The notes beneath the pieces were generated by a model that made no database searches, was not told where the DNA came from, and saw only the letters and a program-made list of their open reading frames with translations. From Chryseobacterium gleum (GTDB lineage Bacteria > Bacteroidota > Bacteroidia > Flavobacteriales > Schleiferiaceae), in the NCBI GenBank assembly GCA_945883565.1, contig CAMCXO010000009.1:1-64000 (forward strand): 64,000 nt of DNA, given 5' to 3'. This document shows positions 17,551 to 25,567 of the stretch, one piece after another. The position numbers were made by a program, and so were the translations under genes. Positions within the stretch are counted from its first letter, which is position 1. Every line of letters starts with the position of its first letter.

Positions 17551-18369
17551 TTATTCCTTTATCAATTCGAAAAAAATGGCATTACACGGTTCTTTTTTTG
17601 AATTCATATCGATCAGTTTTAACAGGCTAATGATTGGCAACGAGATGATAATGCTAATACCCCAAAAAGGCTTTAAAAGCACATGACCAAATTGTAAGTT
17701 GAGAAAAAGTGTAGAGTAAAATTCATGCGCCCAGATGCCAAAGTATCCAATGTGTTTTTCTTCTGTTAGAACTTTTAATTTACTTTCTTTAAAAAGCCTA
17801 TTTAACAAATCGGAATTGTAAACCCTTTGTCGATTTTGTGATAGTTCGTAATGGGGCCAATTTTCACGGGCTCTTTTATAAAATCCCCATTTTATAATAT
17901 CATTTACGGGCGAATACACAAAGATACATCCTTTATTTTGGAGGTTGTCAGCTAGATGGTTCAGTGCATTTTGATCGTTATGGATGTATTGCAGAACGCC
18001 AATGCAGTATATAAAATTGGCTTTAAAAGGAAGGCGCATTTCTAAATTTCCCTCCACGAGTTTCAAATTTCGAATTTTATAATGTTTTTTTAAGGCTTCA
18101 AGCATTTCTATGTTTGAAGGCAATAGATCAATACCAATAAAATGAAGATTTGGATACTTTTTAGCTAAACGAATCAAATGATGTCCTTCACCAGCTCCTG
18201 CATCACAAATGGTGGCACCACTAGGCAGACATCGTAAGGCTTTATGCAATTTGGGCCAGAGAATCCAATTGCGTTGAAAAACCAAATCATTCCACCAATA
18301 AAATAGATAGATGAAATAGGGGTTATTTAATAGCCACTTAGGAAACTGATGATAAGATGTTTTGGGCAT
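17551..18369 (-). CDS. Class I SAM-dependent methyltransferase
   Basis: A 272-residue methyltransferase. ICDAGAGEGHHLIRLA near residues 54-69 is the SAM-binding motif I, FIGIDLLPSN (about 76-85) the acidic motif II, and FIYCIGVLQYIHN (about 113-125) motif IV. The C-terminal 60 residues are hydrophobic (HVLLKPFWGISIIISLPIIS in part), suggesting membrane association. The gene converges with the HAD gene, 13 bases apart, so it is outside the upstream operon. The methyl acceptor is unknown. Confidence 0.8.
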   Translation of the reverse strand: MPKTSYHQFPKWLLNNPYFIYLFYWWNDLVFQRNWILWPKLHKALRCLPSGATICDAGAGEGHHLIRLAKKYPNLHFIGIDLLPSNIEMLEALKKHYKIRNLKLVEGNLEMRLPFKANFIYCIGVLQYIHNDQNALNHLADNLQNKGCIFVYSPVNDIIKWGFYKRARENWPHYELSQNRQRVYNSDLLNRLFKESKLKVLTEEKHIGYFGIWAHEFYSTLFLNLQFGHVLLKPFWGISIIISLPIISLLKLIDMNSKKEPCNAIFFELIKE

Positions 18370-18451
18370 AGCCTAGCAAAAAAGTGGCTTTACAATATTG
18401 GGAACAAGGGCCTTCAAAGATTTTAAACCCATTTTGACCTAGAAATCAACA

Positions 18452-18492
18452 TAAAAAAGAAGCCCAGAACCCGGAATTGGGTTGAGGGCTTC
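18452..18492 (-). terminator. Terminator of tRNA-Leu
   Basis: GAAGCCC (18459-18465) pairs with GGGCTTC (18486-18492), with an inner AACCC/GGGTT pairing, and the minus strand continues into a run of six T. It lies 2 bases past the tRNA 3' end. Confidence 0.8.
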
Positions 18493-18494
18493 AG

Positions 18495-18576
<82 letters not shown>

Positions 18577-18586
18577 AAAAGGGCTG

Positions 18587-18617
18587 CAAATGTAGAACAT
18601 TCTGCATTCCATACAAG
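18587..18617 (-). promoter_or_regulatory. Promoter of tRNA-Leu
   Basis: Minus strand CTTG (18614-18617), 19-nt spacer, TACATTTG (18587-18594): matches the Bacteroidota consensus with ideal spacing, 10 bases before the mature tRNA. Confidence 0.8.
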
Positions 18618-18654
18618 TTTATTCAATCAAAACCTAAAGGCGCCAATGCATTTG

Positions 18655-18662
18655 TACCTTTG
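18655..18662 (+). promoter_or_regulatory. -7 element for the flavin reductase operon
   Basis: TACCTTTG fits TAnnTTTG and ends 24 bases before the ATG at 18687. No TTTG at the expected -33 distance. Confidence 0.5.
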
Positions 18663-18686
18663 AGCGTCTAAAATTACCCCGTTTTC

Positions 18687-19601
18687 ATGCTCAGCATCAC
18701 CCCTTCGGAATGGGAAATACCGGCTTTTCATCAAATGCTACTAGGCGCTGTAGGTCCTCGGCCTATTGCTTTTGCAAGTACTGTTGATGAAATCGGCAAT
18801 CCTAATTTGGCGCCATTTAGTTTTTTCAATGTTTTTAGTGCCAATCCTCCAATACTTATATTTTCTCCGGCCAGAAGGGTGAGAGGAAATACCACCAAGC
18901 ACACCTTAGAGAATGTTTTAAAAACTAGGGAAGTCGTGATTAATGTGGTGAATTATGATATTGTAGAGCAAATGTCGTTATCGAGCACGGAGTACCCAGA
19001 GGGCGTGAACGAATTCATCAAATCGGGTTTAACCCCTTTAAAATCAGAAGTGGTTAAGCCATTTCGGGTAGCCGAATCCCCGGTTCACTTCGAATGCAAA
19101 GTGAATGAAGTGGTAGCTTTAGGAAGTTCGGGAGGCGCCGGTAATTTGGTTATTTGTGAAATTCTGAAAATGCACATCAACGAAGGCATTCTAGACGAAA
19201 ATGGAAAAATAAATCCCTATAAAATTGATTTGGTTGCCCGAATGGGGGGCGATTGGTATTGCAGGGCTCAGGGCGATGCCTTGTTTGAAGTTGAAAAACC
19301 CGCACGTAAATTAGGCATAGGCGTAGACGCTTTGCCAAAATCCATTCGCGAAAGTTATTTGCTTTCAGGAAATGATTTAGGCAAACTTGGAAATGTCGAA
19401 AATTTGCCCAGTAGTAATGAAATCGAAGCGTTTGCAAAAGACAATCAAGCCATTCAGGATGTTTTAAACACTTCAGCCAACGGCCTTGAAGCCCGAGAGC
19501 ATTTGCATATTTTGGCTAAATCATTGTTAGCTGAAAATCGGGTTCACGAAGCTTGGTTAACTTTGCTGTGTGATGGGTTGAACAGAAATAAATCTCATTG
19601 A
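18687..19601 (+). CDS. Flavin reductase family protein
   Basis: A 304-residue FMN-binding split-barrel protein. GPRPIAFASTVDEIGNPNLA near residues 23-42, FFNVFSANPPILIFSP (about 47-62) and VINVVNYDIV (about 87-96) are family blocks. The barrel ends near residue 205; the remaining 100 residues are helical and less conserved. Such proteins are common single genes in Bacteroidota; partner and substrate are unknown. Its TGA overlaps the ATG of the DUF3127 gene by one base. Confidence 0.85.
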   Translation: MLSITPSEWEIPAFHQMLLGAVGPRPIAFASTVDEIGNPNLAPFSFFNVFSANPPILIFSPARRVRGNTTKHTLENVLKTREVVINVVNYDIVEQMSLSSTEYPEGVNEFIKSGLTPLKSEVVKPFRVAESPVHFECKVNEVVALGSSGGAGNLVICEILKMHINEGILDENGKINPYKIDLVARMGGDWYCRAQGDALFEVEKPARKLGIGVDALPKSIRESYLLSGNDLGKLGNVENLPSSNEIEAFAKDNQAIQDVLNTSANGLEAREHLHILAKSLLAENRVHEAWLTLLCDGLNRNKSH

Positions 19602-19975
19602 TGGAAATTAACGGAAGAATTAAAATGTTGGGCGAAGCCAAACAGGTGAGCCCTAGTTTTCGCAAGCGCGAATTGGTTGTTACAACCGAAGAACAATACC
19701 CTCAGCATATTATGGTGGAATTTGTTCAGGATAAAACCGATTTGCTAAACGGCTATGGCGAAGGTGATTTGGTAAAGGTCTCAATAAATCTACGCGGCCG
19801 TGAGTGGACTTCTCCACAAGGAGAAGTGAAGTATTTTAATACCATTCAAGGCTGGCGCATCGAAAGAGTTGGCGCTTCGCAAAGCCAAAGTGCCTCAACG
19901 CCTTCGGCTTCATCGATGCCTTCAATGCCTTCGATGCCTCCTGCTGCTGACGATTTTGATGATTTGCCCTTTTAG
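19601..19975 (+). CDS. DUF3127 domain protein
   Basis: A 124-residue protein with an OB-fold-like DUF3127 domain at residues 1-88 (MEINGRIKMLGEAKQV at the start, and VKVSINLRGREW at about 65-76), then a low-complexity Ser/Pro/Met linker and an acidic tail DDFDDLPF. The acidic DDxPF-type tail resembles the C-terminal tip of single-stranded DNA-binding proteins, so a nucleic-acid role is possible (inference). Start chosen at the ATG at 19601 rather than the TTG one codon earlier. Confidence 0.85.
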   Translation: MEINGRIKMLGEAKQVSPSFRKRELVVTTEEQYPQHIMVEFVQDKTDLLNGYGEGDLVKVSINLRGREWTSPQGEVKYFNTIQGWRIERVGASQSQSASTPSASSMPSMPSMPPAADDFDDLPF

Positions 19976-19985
19976 ATTATAGAAT

Positions 19986-20681
19986 CTGCCTGCACTTCTC
20001 CAAAAAGCAATAGTTTTTCCGCCCCCATCTTTTGCAGATGAGGATGGCCTTTTGGCCGTTGGAGGTGATTTAAGTGCAGAAAGGCTCTTAGAGGCTTATA
20101 AACAGGGGATCTTTCCATGGTATTCTGAGGAAAGCCCGATTTTATGGTGGAACCCAAACCCCAGAATGGTCTTGTTTCCTAGAAAACTCAAGATTTCGAA
20201 GAGTTTAAAACAAGAAATAAAAAGAAACCGTTTTGTTGTAGCACTCAATAAGAACTTTGTTGAGGTTCTCCATTGTTGCGCAAATACACCAAGGTTAGGG
20301 CAAAATGGAACTTGGTTGCTTCCTGAAATGCAGAACGCCTATTTTTCTCTTCATCAATTAGGCTTCGCCCACAGTGTTGAAGTGTATCTCGAGTCGAAAC
20401 TGGTGGGTGGCCTATATGGAATAGCGATGGGGGAAATGTTTTTTGGCGAATCGATGTTTAGCTTATTACCAAATACCAGTAAACTGGCTTTAAATTATTT
20501 ATGCCACATTATGCCTGAAACGGGTATTATAGATTGTCAGGTTTACACTGAACACTTAGAGCGAATGGGCGCCGTGGAAGTGCCACGAGACTGGTTTCTA
20601 ACCCAAGTCAACCATTTAAGATCACTTTCCGGAGATTGGCTTGGACCGCATTTAAATGAAAGTTTAAATAGGATTCTTTAA
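19986..20681 (+). CDS. aat: Leucyl/phenylalanyl-tRNA--protein transferase, probable CTG start
   Basis: A 231-residue enzyme that adds Leu or Phe to N-terminal Arg or Lys of proteins, marking them for ClpS-ClpAP degradation. Conserved blocks are FPPPSFADEDGLLAVGGDLS (about 11-30), GIFPWYSEESPILWWNPNPR (about 40-59) and SVEVYLESKLVGGLYGIAMG (about 124-143). The frame is open from the stop at 19980-19982 and has no ATG, GTG or TTG before TTG 20052. That TTG would cut off the conserved N-terminus. CTG at 19986 gives (M)PALLQKAIVFPPP, the family start. It converges with purE, overlapping by 18 nt. Confidence 0.85.
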   Translation: MPALLQKAIVFPPPSFADEDGLLAVGGDLSAERLLEAYKQGIFPWYSEESPILWWNPNPRMVLFPRKLKISKSLKQEIKRNRFVVALNKNFVEVLHCCANTPRLGQNGTWLLPEMQNAYFSLHQLGFAHSVEVYLESKLVGGLYGIAMGEMFFGESMFSLLPNTSKLALNYLCHIMPETGIIDCQVYTEHLERMGAVEVPRDWFLTQVNHLRSLSGDWLGPHLNESLNRIL

Positions 20682-21146
20682 AACCTTGTTGGCCAATTCT
20701 AGCTTATAGAGATTTAGTTTTTCTGCCAAATCCATTTGGCTTGTTGCTAAAATTTGTGCTGCCAAAATTCCGGCATTCAAAGCGCCATTTAGCGCCACTG
20801 TTGCCACCGGAACGCCCCCTGGCATTTGCAAAATACTGAGTATCGAGTCCCAACCGTCTATAGAATTTCGTGATTTAATGGGAACACCAATTACAGGTAA
20901 ACTACAAAGTGATGCCACCATTCCAGGTAAATGGGCCGCTCCTCCGGCACCTGCTATTATTGCTTTCAGTCCACGTTCCCGAGCAGATTGCGCGTAATCG
21001 ACCATCAAATTAGGCGTTCTATGGGCCGAAACCACTTTAAGTTCAAAGGGAATTTCAAGCTTGTTTAAAAAGTCGGCAGCTTCTTGCATAATGGCCAAAT
21101 CAGATTGGCTCCCCATTATGATTCCAACTAGAGGCTTTGGGTTCAT
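20664..21146 (-). CDS. purE: 5-(carboxyamino)imidazole ribonucleotide mutase
   Basis: A 160-residue class I PurE that converts N5-CAIR to CAIR in purine synthesis. GIIMGSQSDLAIMQEA (about 8-23) and VVSAHRTPNLMVDYA (about 38-52) hold the active-site Ser, Asp and His. AGAGGAAHLPGMVASLCSLP is the substrate-binding glycine-rich block (about 66-85). Length is standard. It overlaps purK by 4 nt (ATGA), so the two are translationally coupled. Confidence 0.96.
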   Translation of the reverse strand: MNPKPLVGIIMGSQSDLAIMQEAADFLNKLEIPFELKVVSAHRTPNLMVDYAQSARERGLKAIIAGAGGAAHLPGMVASLCSLPVIGVPIKSRNSIDGWDSILSILQMPGGVPVATVALNGALNAGILAAQILATSQMDLAEKLNLYKLELANKVLKNPI

Positions 21147-22306
21147 TTCGATTTAATTTTAACCAATTTTCGCACTTTATCGGCCTTCTTTTCAGCTGTT
21201 TTGAGGTTGGCTGCCACCACATTTACATGACCCATTTTTCTAAAAGGCCTTGTTTCTTTTTTGCCATATAAGTGCAAATGGGTTCCGGATATTTTTAAAG
21301 CCTCAGCTGCCCCGTCATAAAAAACCTGTCCTGAATACTCGGATTCTCCGGTTAAATTCACCATAATTCCTGCGCTGTGCAGCTTGGTGCTGCCGAGGGG
21401 TAAGCCGCAAATTGCTCGCAAATGTTGTTCAAATTGAGAGGTTTGCGACACATCACTAAAAATATGTCCACTGTTGTGTGGACGAGGGGCACATTCGTTT
21501 ACTAAAACAGTTCCAGCTTTTGTTAAAAAGAACTCAACGGCCAGAAGCCCTTTATGGTCAAGTGCCTCCATAAGCTGCATACAAATTTTCTCGGCCTGTT
21601 TTGCCAAATTGGCTTCCATTTGGAACGGCACAAACACATCCTCGACTTGATTGGCTTCAGGATGAAAGGCCATACCCACCAAGGGGAAACACTTCATTTT
21701 ACCTTTTGGAGATCTGGCTCCAATGCAAGCAAATTCCATTTTAAAGTCTACCAAATCTTCACTTATACAAGCTTGTTCAGGCAGTTCTTCCAAATCGTGT
21801 AATGTGCGGCAAATGCGAACACCACGTCCATCATAACCACCTTTGCACAGTTTCCAAACAAATGGAAAACGCTGTTTGCCGTTTTCCAAAGCAAGTTTCA
21901 ATTCCGTGATGTTTTTCCAAAGAGCGAAATTGGCGGTTGGCAAATGATGTTGGGTATAAAAAGCTTTTTGGGCACCTTTATCTTGAATAAGGGCGATGGC
22001 CTCGGGTTCAGGAAATACTTTAACGCCCTGTTTTTTTAGTTCGAGCAAGGCCTCCGTATTCACAGCTTCTATTTCGATGGACAAAACCTCCAGACTTTTT
22101 CCAAAATTCACCACGTCTTCAAAGCTTTGTAAGCTTCCTTTGGTAAAATAGGGCGTTAAGTCGGCACAGGCACAATCTTCGGAGGGGTCCATAACGGCCA
22201 CGCTTATGTCCATTTTAATGGCCTCTTCCAGCAGCATTTTTCCTAACTGCCCACCACCCAAAATGCCCAATTTGGCCCGTGAAGAAAACCACTCGTCTTT
22301 ATTCAT
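21143..22306 (-). CDS. purK: N5-carboxyaminoimidazole ribonucleotide synthase
   Basis: A 387-residue ATP-grasp enzyme that carboxylates AIR with bicarbonate and ATP to N5-CAIR, handing it to PurE. The N-terminal LGILGGGQLGKMLLEEA (about 12-28) is the PurK signature. LCKGGYDGRGVRI (about 152-164) is the ATP-binding loop, and NECAPRPHNSGHI (about 271-283) the metal-binding segment. The start at ATG 22306 gives MNKDEWFSSRAK; a longer in-frame ORF reads back into the SprT gene and is not family-like. Confidence 0.95.
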   Translation of the reverse strand: MNKDEWFSSRAKLGILGGGQLGKMLLEEAIKMDISVAVMDPSEDCACADLTPYFTKGSLQSFEDVVNFGKSLEVLSIEIEAVNTEALLELKKQGVKVFPEPEAIALIQDKGAQKAFYTQHHLPTANFALWKNITELKLALENGKQRFPFVWKLCKGGYDGRGVRICRTLHDLEELPEQACISEDLVDFKMEFACIGARSPKGKMKCFPLVGMAFHPEANQVEDVFVPFQMEANLAKQAEKICMQLMEALDHKGLLAVEFFLTKAGTVLVNECAPRPHNSGHIFSDVSQTSQFEQHLRAICGLPLGSTKLHSAGIMVNLTGESEYSGQVFYDGAAEALKISGTHLHLYGKKETRPFRKMGHVNVVAANLKTAEKKADKVRKLVKIKSK

Positions 22307-22307
22307 T

Positions 22308-22922
22308 TTAAGCAGGAATAGATTCTTGGAAAGCCAGAACTTTGGCCAAATTAAACACTTTAAACTTTCGGCCATCGGGCCAACGGGCACATAAACTGCG
22401 TTTTTTGCCCTGTTTTTCCATAACAAATTTAAATCCGTTTTCTAGTTCAAAAAGCCAGCCTACTTTCATATCGCCCACCAAACTACCGGACTTCTGATCG
22501 AGTTCCAGCAATACCTTAAACAAAGCAGCATCAGCAGAAGCCGAAGCCTTTGGATTTTGCATATGTGGAATAAGAATTTTCAAAACCTGAGGTTGGAAAT
22601 ACTGCTCATTCAAAAAAGGGGAACACACATCTTGAAAGCATTTTTTCCATTCATTGCCATGGGGTTCAACCCTATTTTTATACATAATATGCACCTTTAA
22701 ATGGGCGTATTCGTGCAATAAGGTTAACAAGAAGGCTTGAGGTGGCAGGGTTCCATTTACGCTAAGCCTATGGCGTTCGCCGGCTTTTGAAGGTGGTCTG
22801 TAATCGCCCCATTTGGTATGCCGATTTTGGGCAACGGTGAAGTGTACAGGTTGTTCCTGAAGCAATTCTATCACTTTGGGTAAAGCCGCTTCGGGTAAAA
22901 AAGGTTGTAGAGGATGATTCAC
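22308..22922 (-). CDS. SprT-like domain protein
   Basis: A 204-residue protein. LLTLLHEYAHLKVH near residues 65-78 is an HExxH zinc-metalloprotease motif as in SprT/Spartan-like domains, with a third ligand probably in the NEWKKCFQ region (about 90-97). The C-terminal half (residues 140-195) would be the zinc-ribbon-like part but lacks obvious cysteine pairs. SprT-like proteins act on DNA-protein crosslinks in eukaryotes; the bacterial role is unclear. It ends one base before the purK start and probably heads this three-gene run. Confidence 0.75.
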   Translation of the reverse strand: MNHPLQPFLPEAALPKVIELLQEQPVHFTVAQNRHTKWGDYRPPSKAGERHRLSVNGTLPPQAFLLTLLHEYAHLKVHIMYKNRVEPHGNEWKKCFQDVCSPFLNEQYFQPQVLKILIPHMQNPKASASADAALFKVLLELDQKSGSLVGDMKVGWLFELENGFKFVMEKQGKKRSLCARWPDGRKFKVFNLAKVLAFQESIPA

Positions 22923-23073
22923 ACTAAAAATTTGGACAATCGCACGGCCTTATTATGCCACATGAATGAAGTATCATGAAGAGCAAAAATAGTTTCAGCC
23001 CAAAGTATATAAATGATTTTCTTTTAAAACTCCAATTCATTGTGCGGCCAAAATAGCGGTATTTTCGCATGCC

Positions 23074-23817
23074 ATGCAGAGACTTTTCGAAAATTTAGGG
23101 GCCTACATTCTTCTAATGGGCAAAGTATTCAGTAAGCCCGAACGTTGGCGAGAATATTGGAAGGCTTTGGCCAAAGAAATAGACTATTTGGGCTACGACA
23201 GTGTGGCCATTGTGAGCATCATTTCGCTTTTTGTAGGAGCGGTGGTAACCATACAAACCGCTTTTAATTTAGACGATCCTTTAATCCCAAGTTATTACAT
23301 CGCCATTGCCACTCGTGAGTCTATAATTCTTGAATTTTCGCCTACCATGGTAAGCTTGATTTTGGCCGGTAAAGTGGGCTCAAATATTGCTTCCACCTTA
23401 GGTACCATGCGGGTTTCTGAGCAAATCGATGCCCTTGAAGTTATGGGTGTAAACAGTGCAGCCTATTTAATAGGCCCCAAAGTGGTGGCGGGCGTTATAT
23501 ACAACCCCATTCTTATCATAATAAGCATGTTTTTAGGGGTTTTTGGAGGCTATTTGGCGGGCAATTTAACCGGGGTTATCACCACAACCGATTTTGTGCT
23601 CGGATTGCAAACAGAGTTCAAGACATTTTATATAGCTTATGCTCTTATTAAAACGGCTGTTTTTGCCTTCTTAATTGCCTCCATATCGGCATATTTTGGT
23701 TATACAGTAAAGGGCGGAGCGGTAGAGGTAGGAAATGCCAGCACCAATGCGGTAGTTAGCAGCAGTGTAGCGGTTATTGTAAGCAACTATATTTTAACCC
23801 AAATCCTATTGGCATAA
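23074..23817 (+). CDS. mlaE: MlaE-family ABC transporter permease
   Basis: A 247-residue inner-membrane permease of the Mla lipid transport system. It has about five to six hydrophobic segments. LILAGKVGSNIASTLGTMRV (about 96-115) and EQIDALEVMGVNS (about 117-129) are the MlaE signatures. With MlaF it moves phospholipids between inner and outer membranes. MlaF follows 2 bases later; MlaD is not in the window. Confidence 0.92.
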   Translation: MQRLFENLGAYILLMGKVFSKPERWREYWKALAKEIDYLGYDSVAIVSIISLFVGAVVTIQTAFNLDDPLIPSYYIAIATRESIILEFSPTMVSLILAGKVGSNIASTLGTMRVSEQIDALEVMGVNSAAYLIGPKVVAGVIYNPILIIISMFLGVFGGYLAGNLTGVITTTDFVLGLQTEFKTFYIAYALIKTAVFAFLIASISAYFGYTVKGGAVEVGNASTNAVVSSSVAVIVSNYILTQILLA

Positions 23818-23819
23818 GC

Positions 23820-24581
23820 ATGATAGAAGTTAGGGATTTGCGTAAATCTTTCGGTCAAAATGAAGTTTTAAAAGGAATCGATGCCTCTTTTAAACCGGGT
23901 CAGGCCAATTTGATTATAGGTCAAAGTGGTTCGGGGAAAACCGTGTTTTTGAAATGCTTATTGGGCCTTTTCGAAGCCGATTCCGGTAAAATATTGTATG
24001 ACGATCGCAATGTTACAGAAATGAACATCAAAGAGAAACGCCAAATCCGTCAGGAACTCGGAATGGTGTTTCAGGGAGGTGCATTGTTTGATTCTTTAAC
24101 GGTGGAAGAAAATATTCGTTTTCCGTTGAATATGTTTAGCGATATGTCGGAAAGTGAAAAGTCTGATAGGGTAAATTTTTGTTTAAAGCGTGTTAGGCTA
24201 GAAGATGCCAATAAAAAGTTCCCGTCCGAAATTTCGGGAGGGATGCAAAAGCGCGTGGCCATTGCCAGGGCCATTGTATTAAATCCGAAGTATCTTTTTT
24301 GCGACGAGCCCAATTCTGGTTTAGACCCAAGAACTGCTGTTGTTATTGACAATTTAATTAAAGAAATTGCCGAAGAATATCAAATTACCACTGTTATAAA
24401 TACCCACGATATGAACTCTGTGCTGGAAATTGGCGATCATATTGTGTTTTTGAAAAATGGTCTAAAAGCTTGGGAGGGTAATAAGGAGGATATTATTGAA
24501 ACCGAGAATGAGGACATTGTAAACTTCGTTTACACCTCAGAATTGTTTAAAACCATTAGAAGGGCGAACCGAAAGGTTTAA
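23820..24581 (+). CDS. mlaF: MlaF-family ABC transporter ATP-binding protein
   Basis: A 253-residue ATPase. GQSGSGKTVFLK near residues 38-49 is Walker A, SGGMQKRVAIARAI (about 139-152) the ABC signature, YLFCDEPNSGLDP (about 158-170) Walker B, and the switch histidine is in INTHDMNS. VFQGGALFDSLTVEENI (about 83-99) is typical of MlaF-like subunits. It powers lipid transport by MlaE. The stop overlaps the convergent DUF4837 gene by 4 nt. Confidence 0.93.
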   Translation: MIEVRDLRKSFGQNEVLKGIDASFKPGQANLIIGQSGSGKTVFLKCLLGLFEADSGKILYDDRNVTEMNIKEKRQIRQELGMVFQGGALFDSLTVEENIRFPLNMFSDMSESEKSDRVNFCLKRVRLEDANKKFPSEISGGMQKRVAIARAIVLNPKYLFCDEPNSGLDPRTAVVIDNLIKEIAEEYQITTVINTHDMNSVLEIGDHIVFLKNGLKAWEGNKEDIIETENEDIVNFVYTSELFKTIRRANRKV

Positions 24582-25567
24582 GGTGCTCGTTTTAATTTTA
24601 AAGAATGCATATAGGCCTCTAGCTCGAAAATCAAGTTTCGTTTGCGCATTTCGGGAGCAAAAACAAAGCCTTCTATAACCAAAATTTTGCCCTTTGCTTC
24701 ATCAAAAAGCGAATAAGACACGAATGGACCGCCCATTTTATCGCCATGCACCTCCCATAAACCACGGGCTTCTAGAGCATAGAGTCCTGATATTTCTGTT
24801 GGGGTGATAACGGGTGGAAATTCCTTAACGGTGGTCATGTACGTTCCCTTAAATTCTCCAGGTATATAAAGTTTACAAATGCTGTCGCGTGCTCTAATGA
24901 TATCGCCCCCTAAAACCTGAGAGTCTGATAAAAGTGGACGTTCATATACTATAAAACCCTGATCGCTTTTACGGTTGCGACTCCAATACACTGAAACATG
25001 TTCAAGGTTTGTGGAAAGTTGGAATGAAGCAGGAAGTTGCCATTCGAAACCCCATTTCTTTTGAAGTTTTCCAGCATCGGTCTTTTGTTTAGCCAGTTTA
25101 CTAACAATCAACTCTGACTCAAAACGCTTAAGGGCCACTAAATCGACTTTTAGCTTATGTTCAATGGTGGTCATGAGCTCGCCAGGTGTACGGCCTTTGT
25201 ATGAAAGTACTCTTTGCGGTCTGGCCCAGATATTTTTAACTGTTTGGGCATCTACAACAGTGTCTAGCTCTACCACCATAACCAAATGGCTCCGTTTGAG
25301 TAAGGATTCGAAATTCTGTGGTTCTACTTGAACCACTTTAAATGCTGGTTCGGGTTGTGGCAAGCCCAGTACTGGCCTTTGGAGTTCTGATAAAAGCATT
25401 TGACCCACAGGGCCTTCATACAAGTCCTCATGAATAACGAGCAGAATCTCTAAAGGGTTTCCTGTACTTTTTGGCAAAAAAATGGCGTCATTGCTTTTAC
25501 TAGAATCTCGGCATGATGAAAACCAAAGCAGACATAAGACCGATAAAATCTGAAGCCTTTTTGCCAT
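24578..25567 (-). CDS. DUF4837 family lipoprotein
   Basis: A 329-residue protein. Residues 1-19 (ending LLWFSSC) form a lipoprotein signal with the cysteine at 19, so it is probably anchored in the inner or outer membrane. DUF4837 is a Bacteroidota-restricted family without known function. It overlaps the end of the upstream lytic transglycosylase by one base (TAATG), which suggests coupling and a role at the cell envelope. No catalytic motif seen. Confidence 0.8.
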   Translation of the reverse strand: MAKRLQILSVLCLLWFSSCRDSSKSNDAIFLPKSTGNPLEILLVIHEDLYEGPVGQMLLSELQRPVLGLPQPEPAFKVVQVEPQNFESLLKRSHLVMVVELDTVVDAQTVKNIWARPQRVLSYKGRTPGELMTTIEHKLKVDLVALKRFESELIVSKLAKQKTDAGKLQKKWGFEWQLPASFQLSTNLEHVSVYWSRNRKSDQGFIVYERPLLSDSQVLGGDIIRARDSICKLYIPGEFKGTYMTTVKEFPPVITPTEISGLYALEARGLWEVHGDKMGGPFVSYSLFDEAKGKILVIEGFVFAPEMRKRNLIFELEAYMHSLKLKRAP

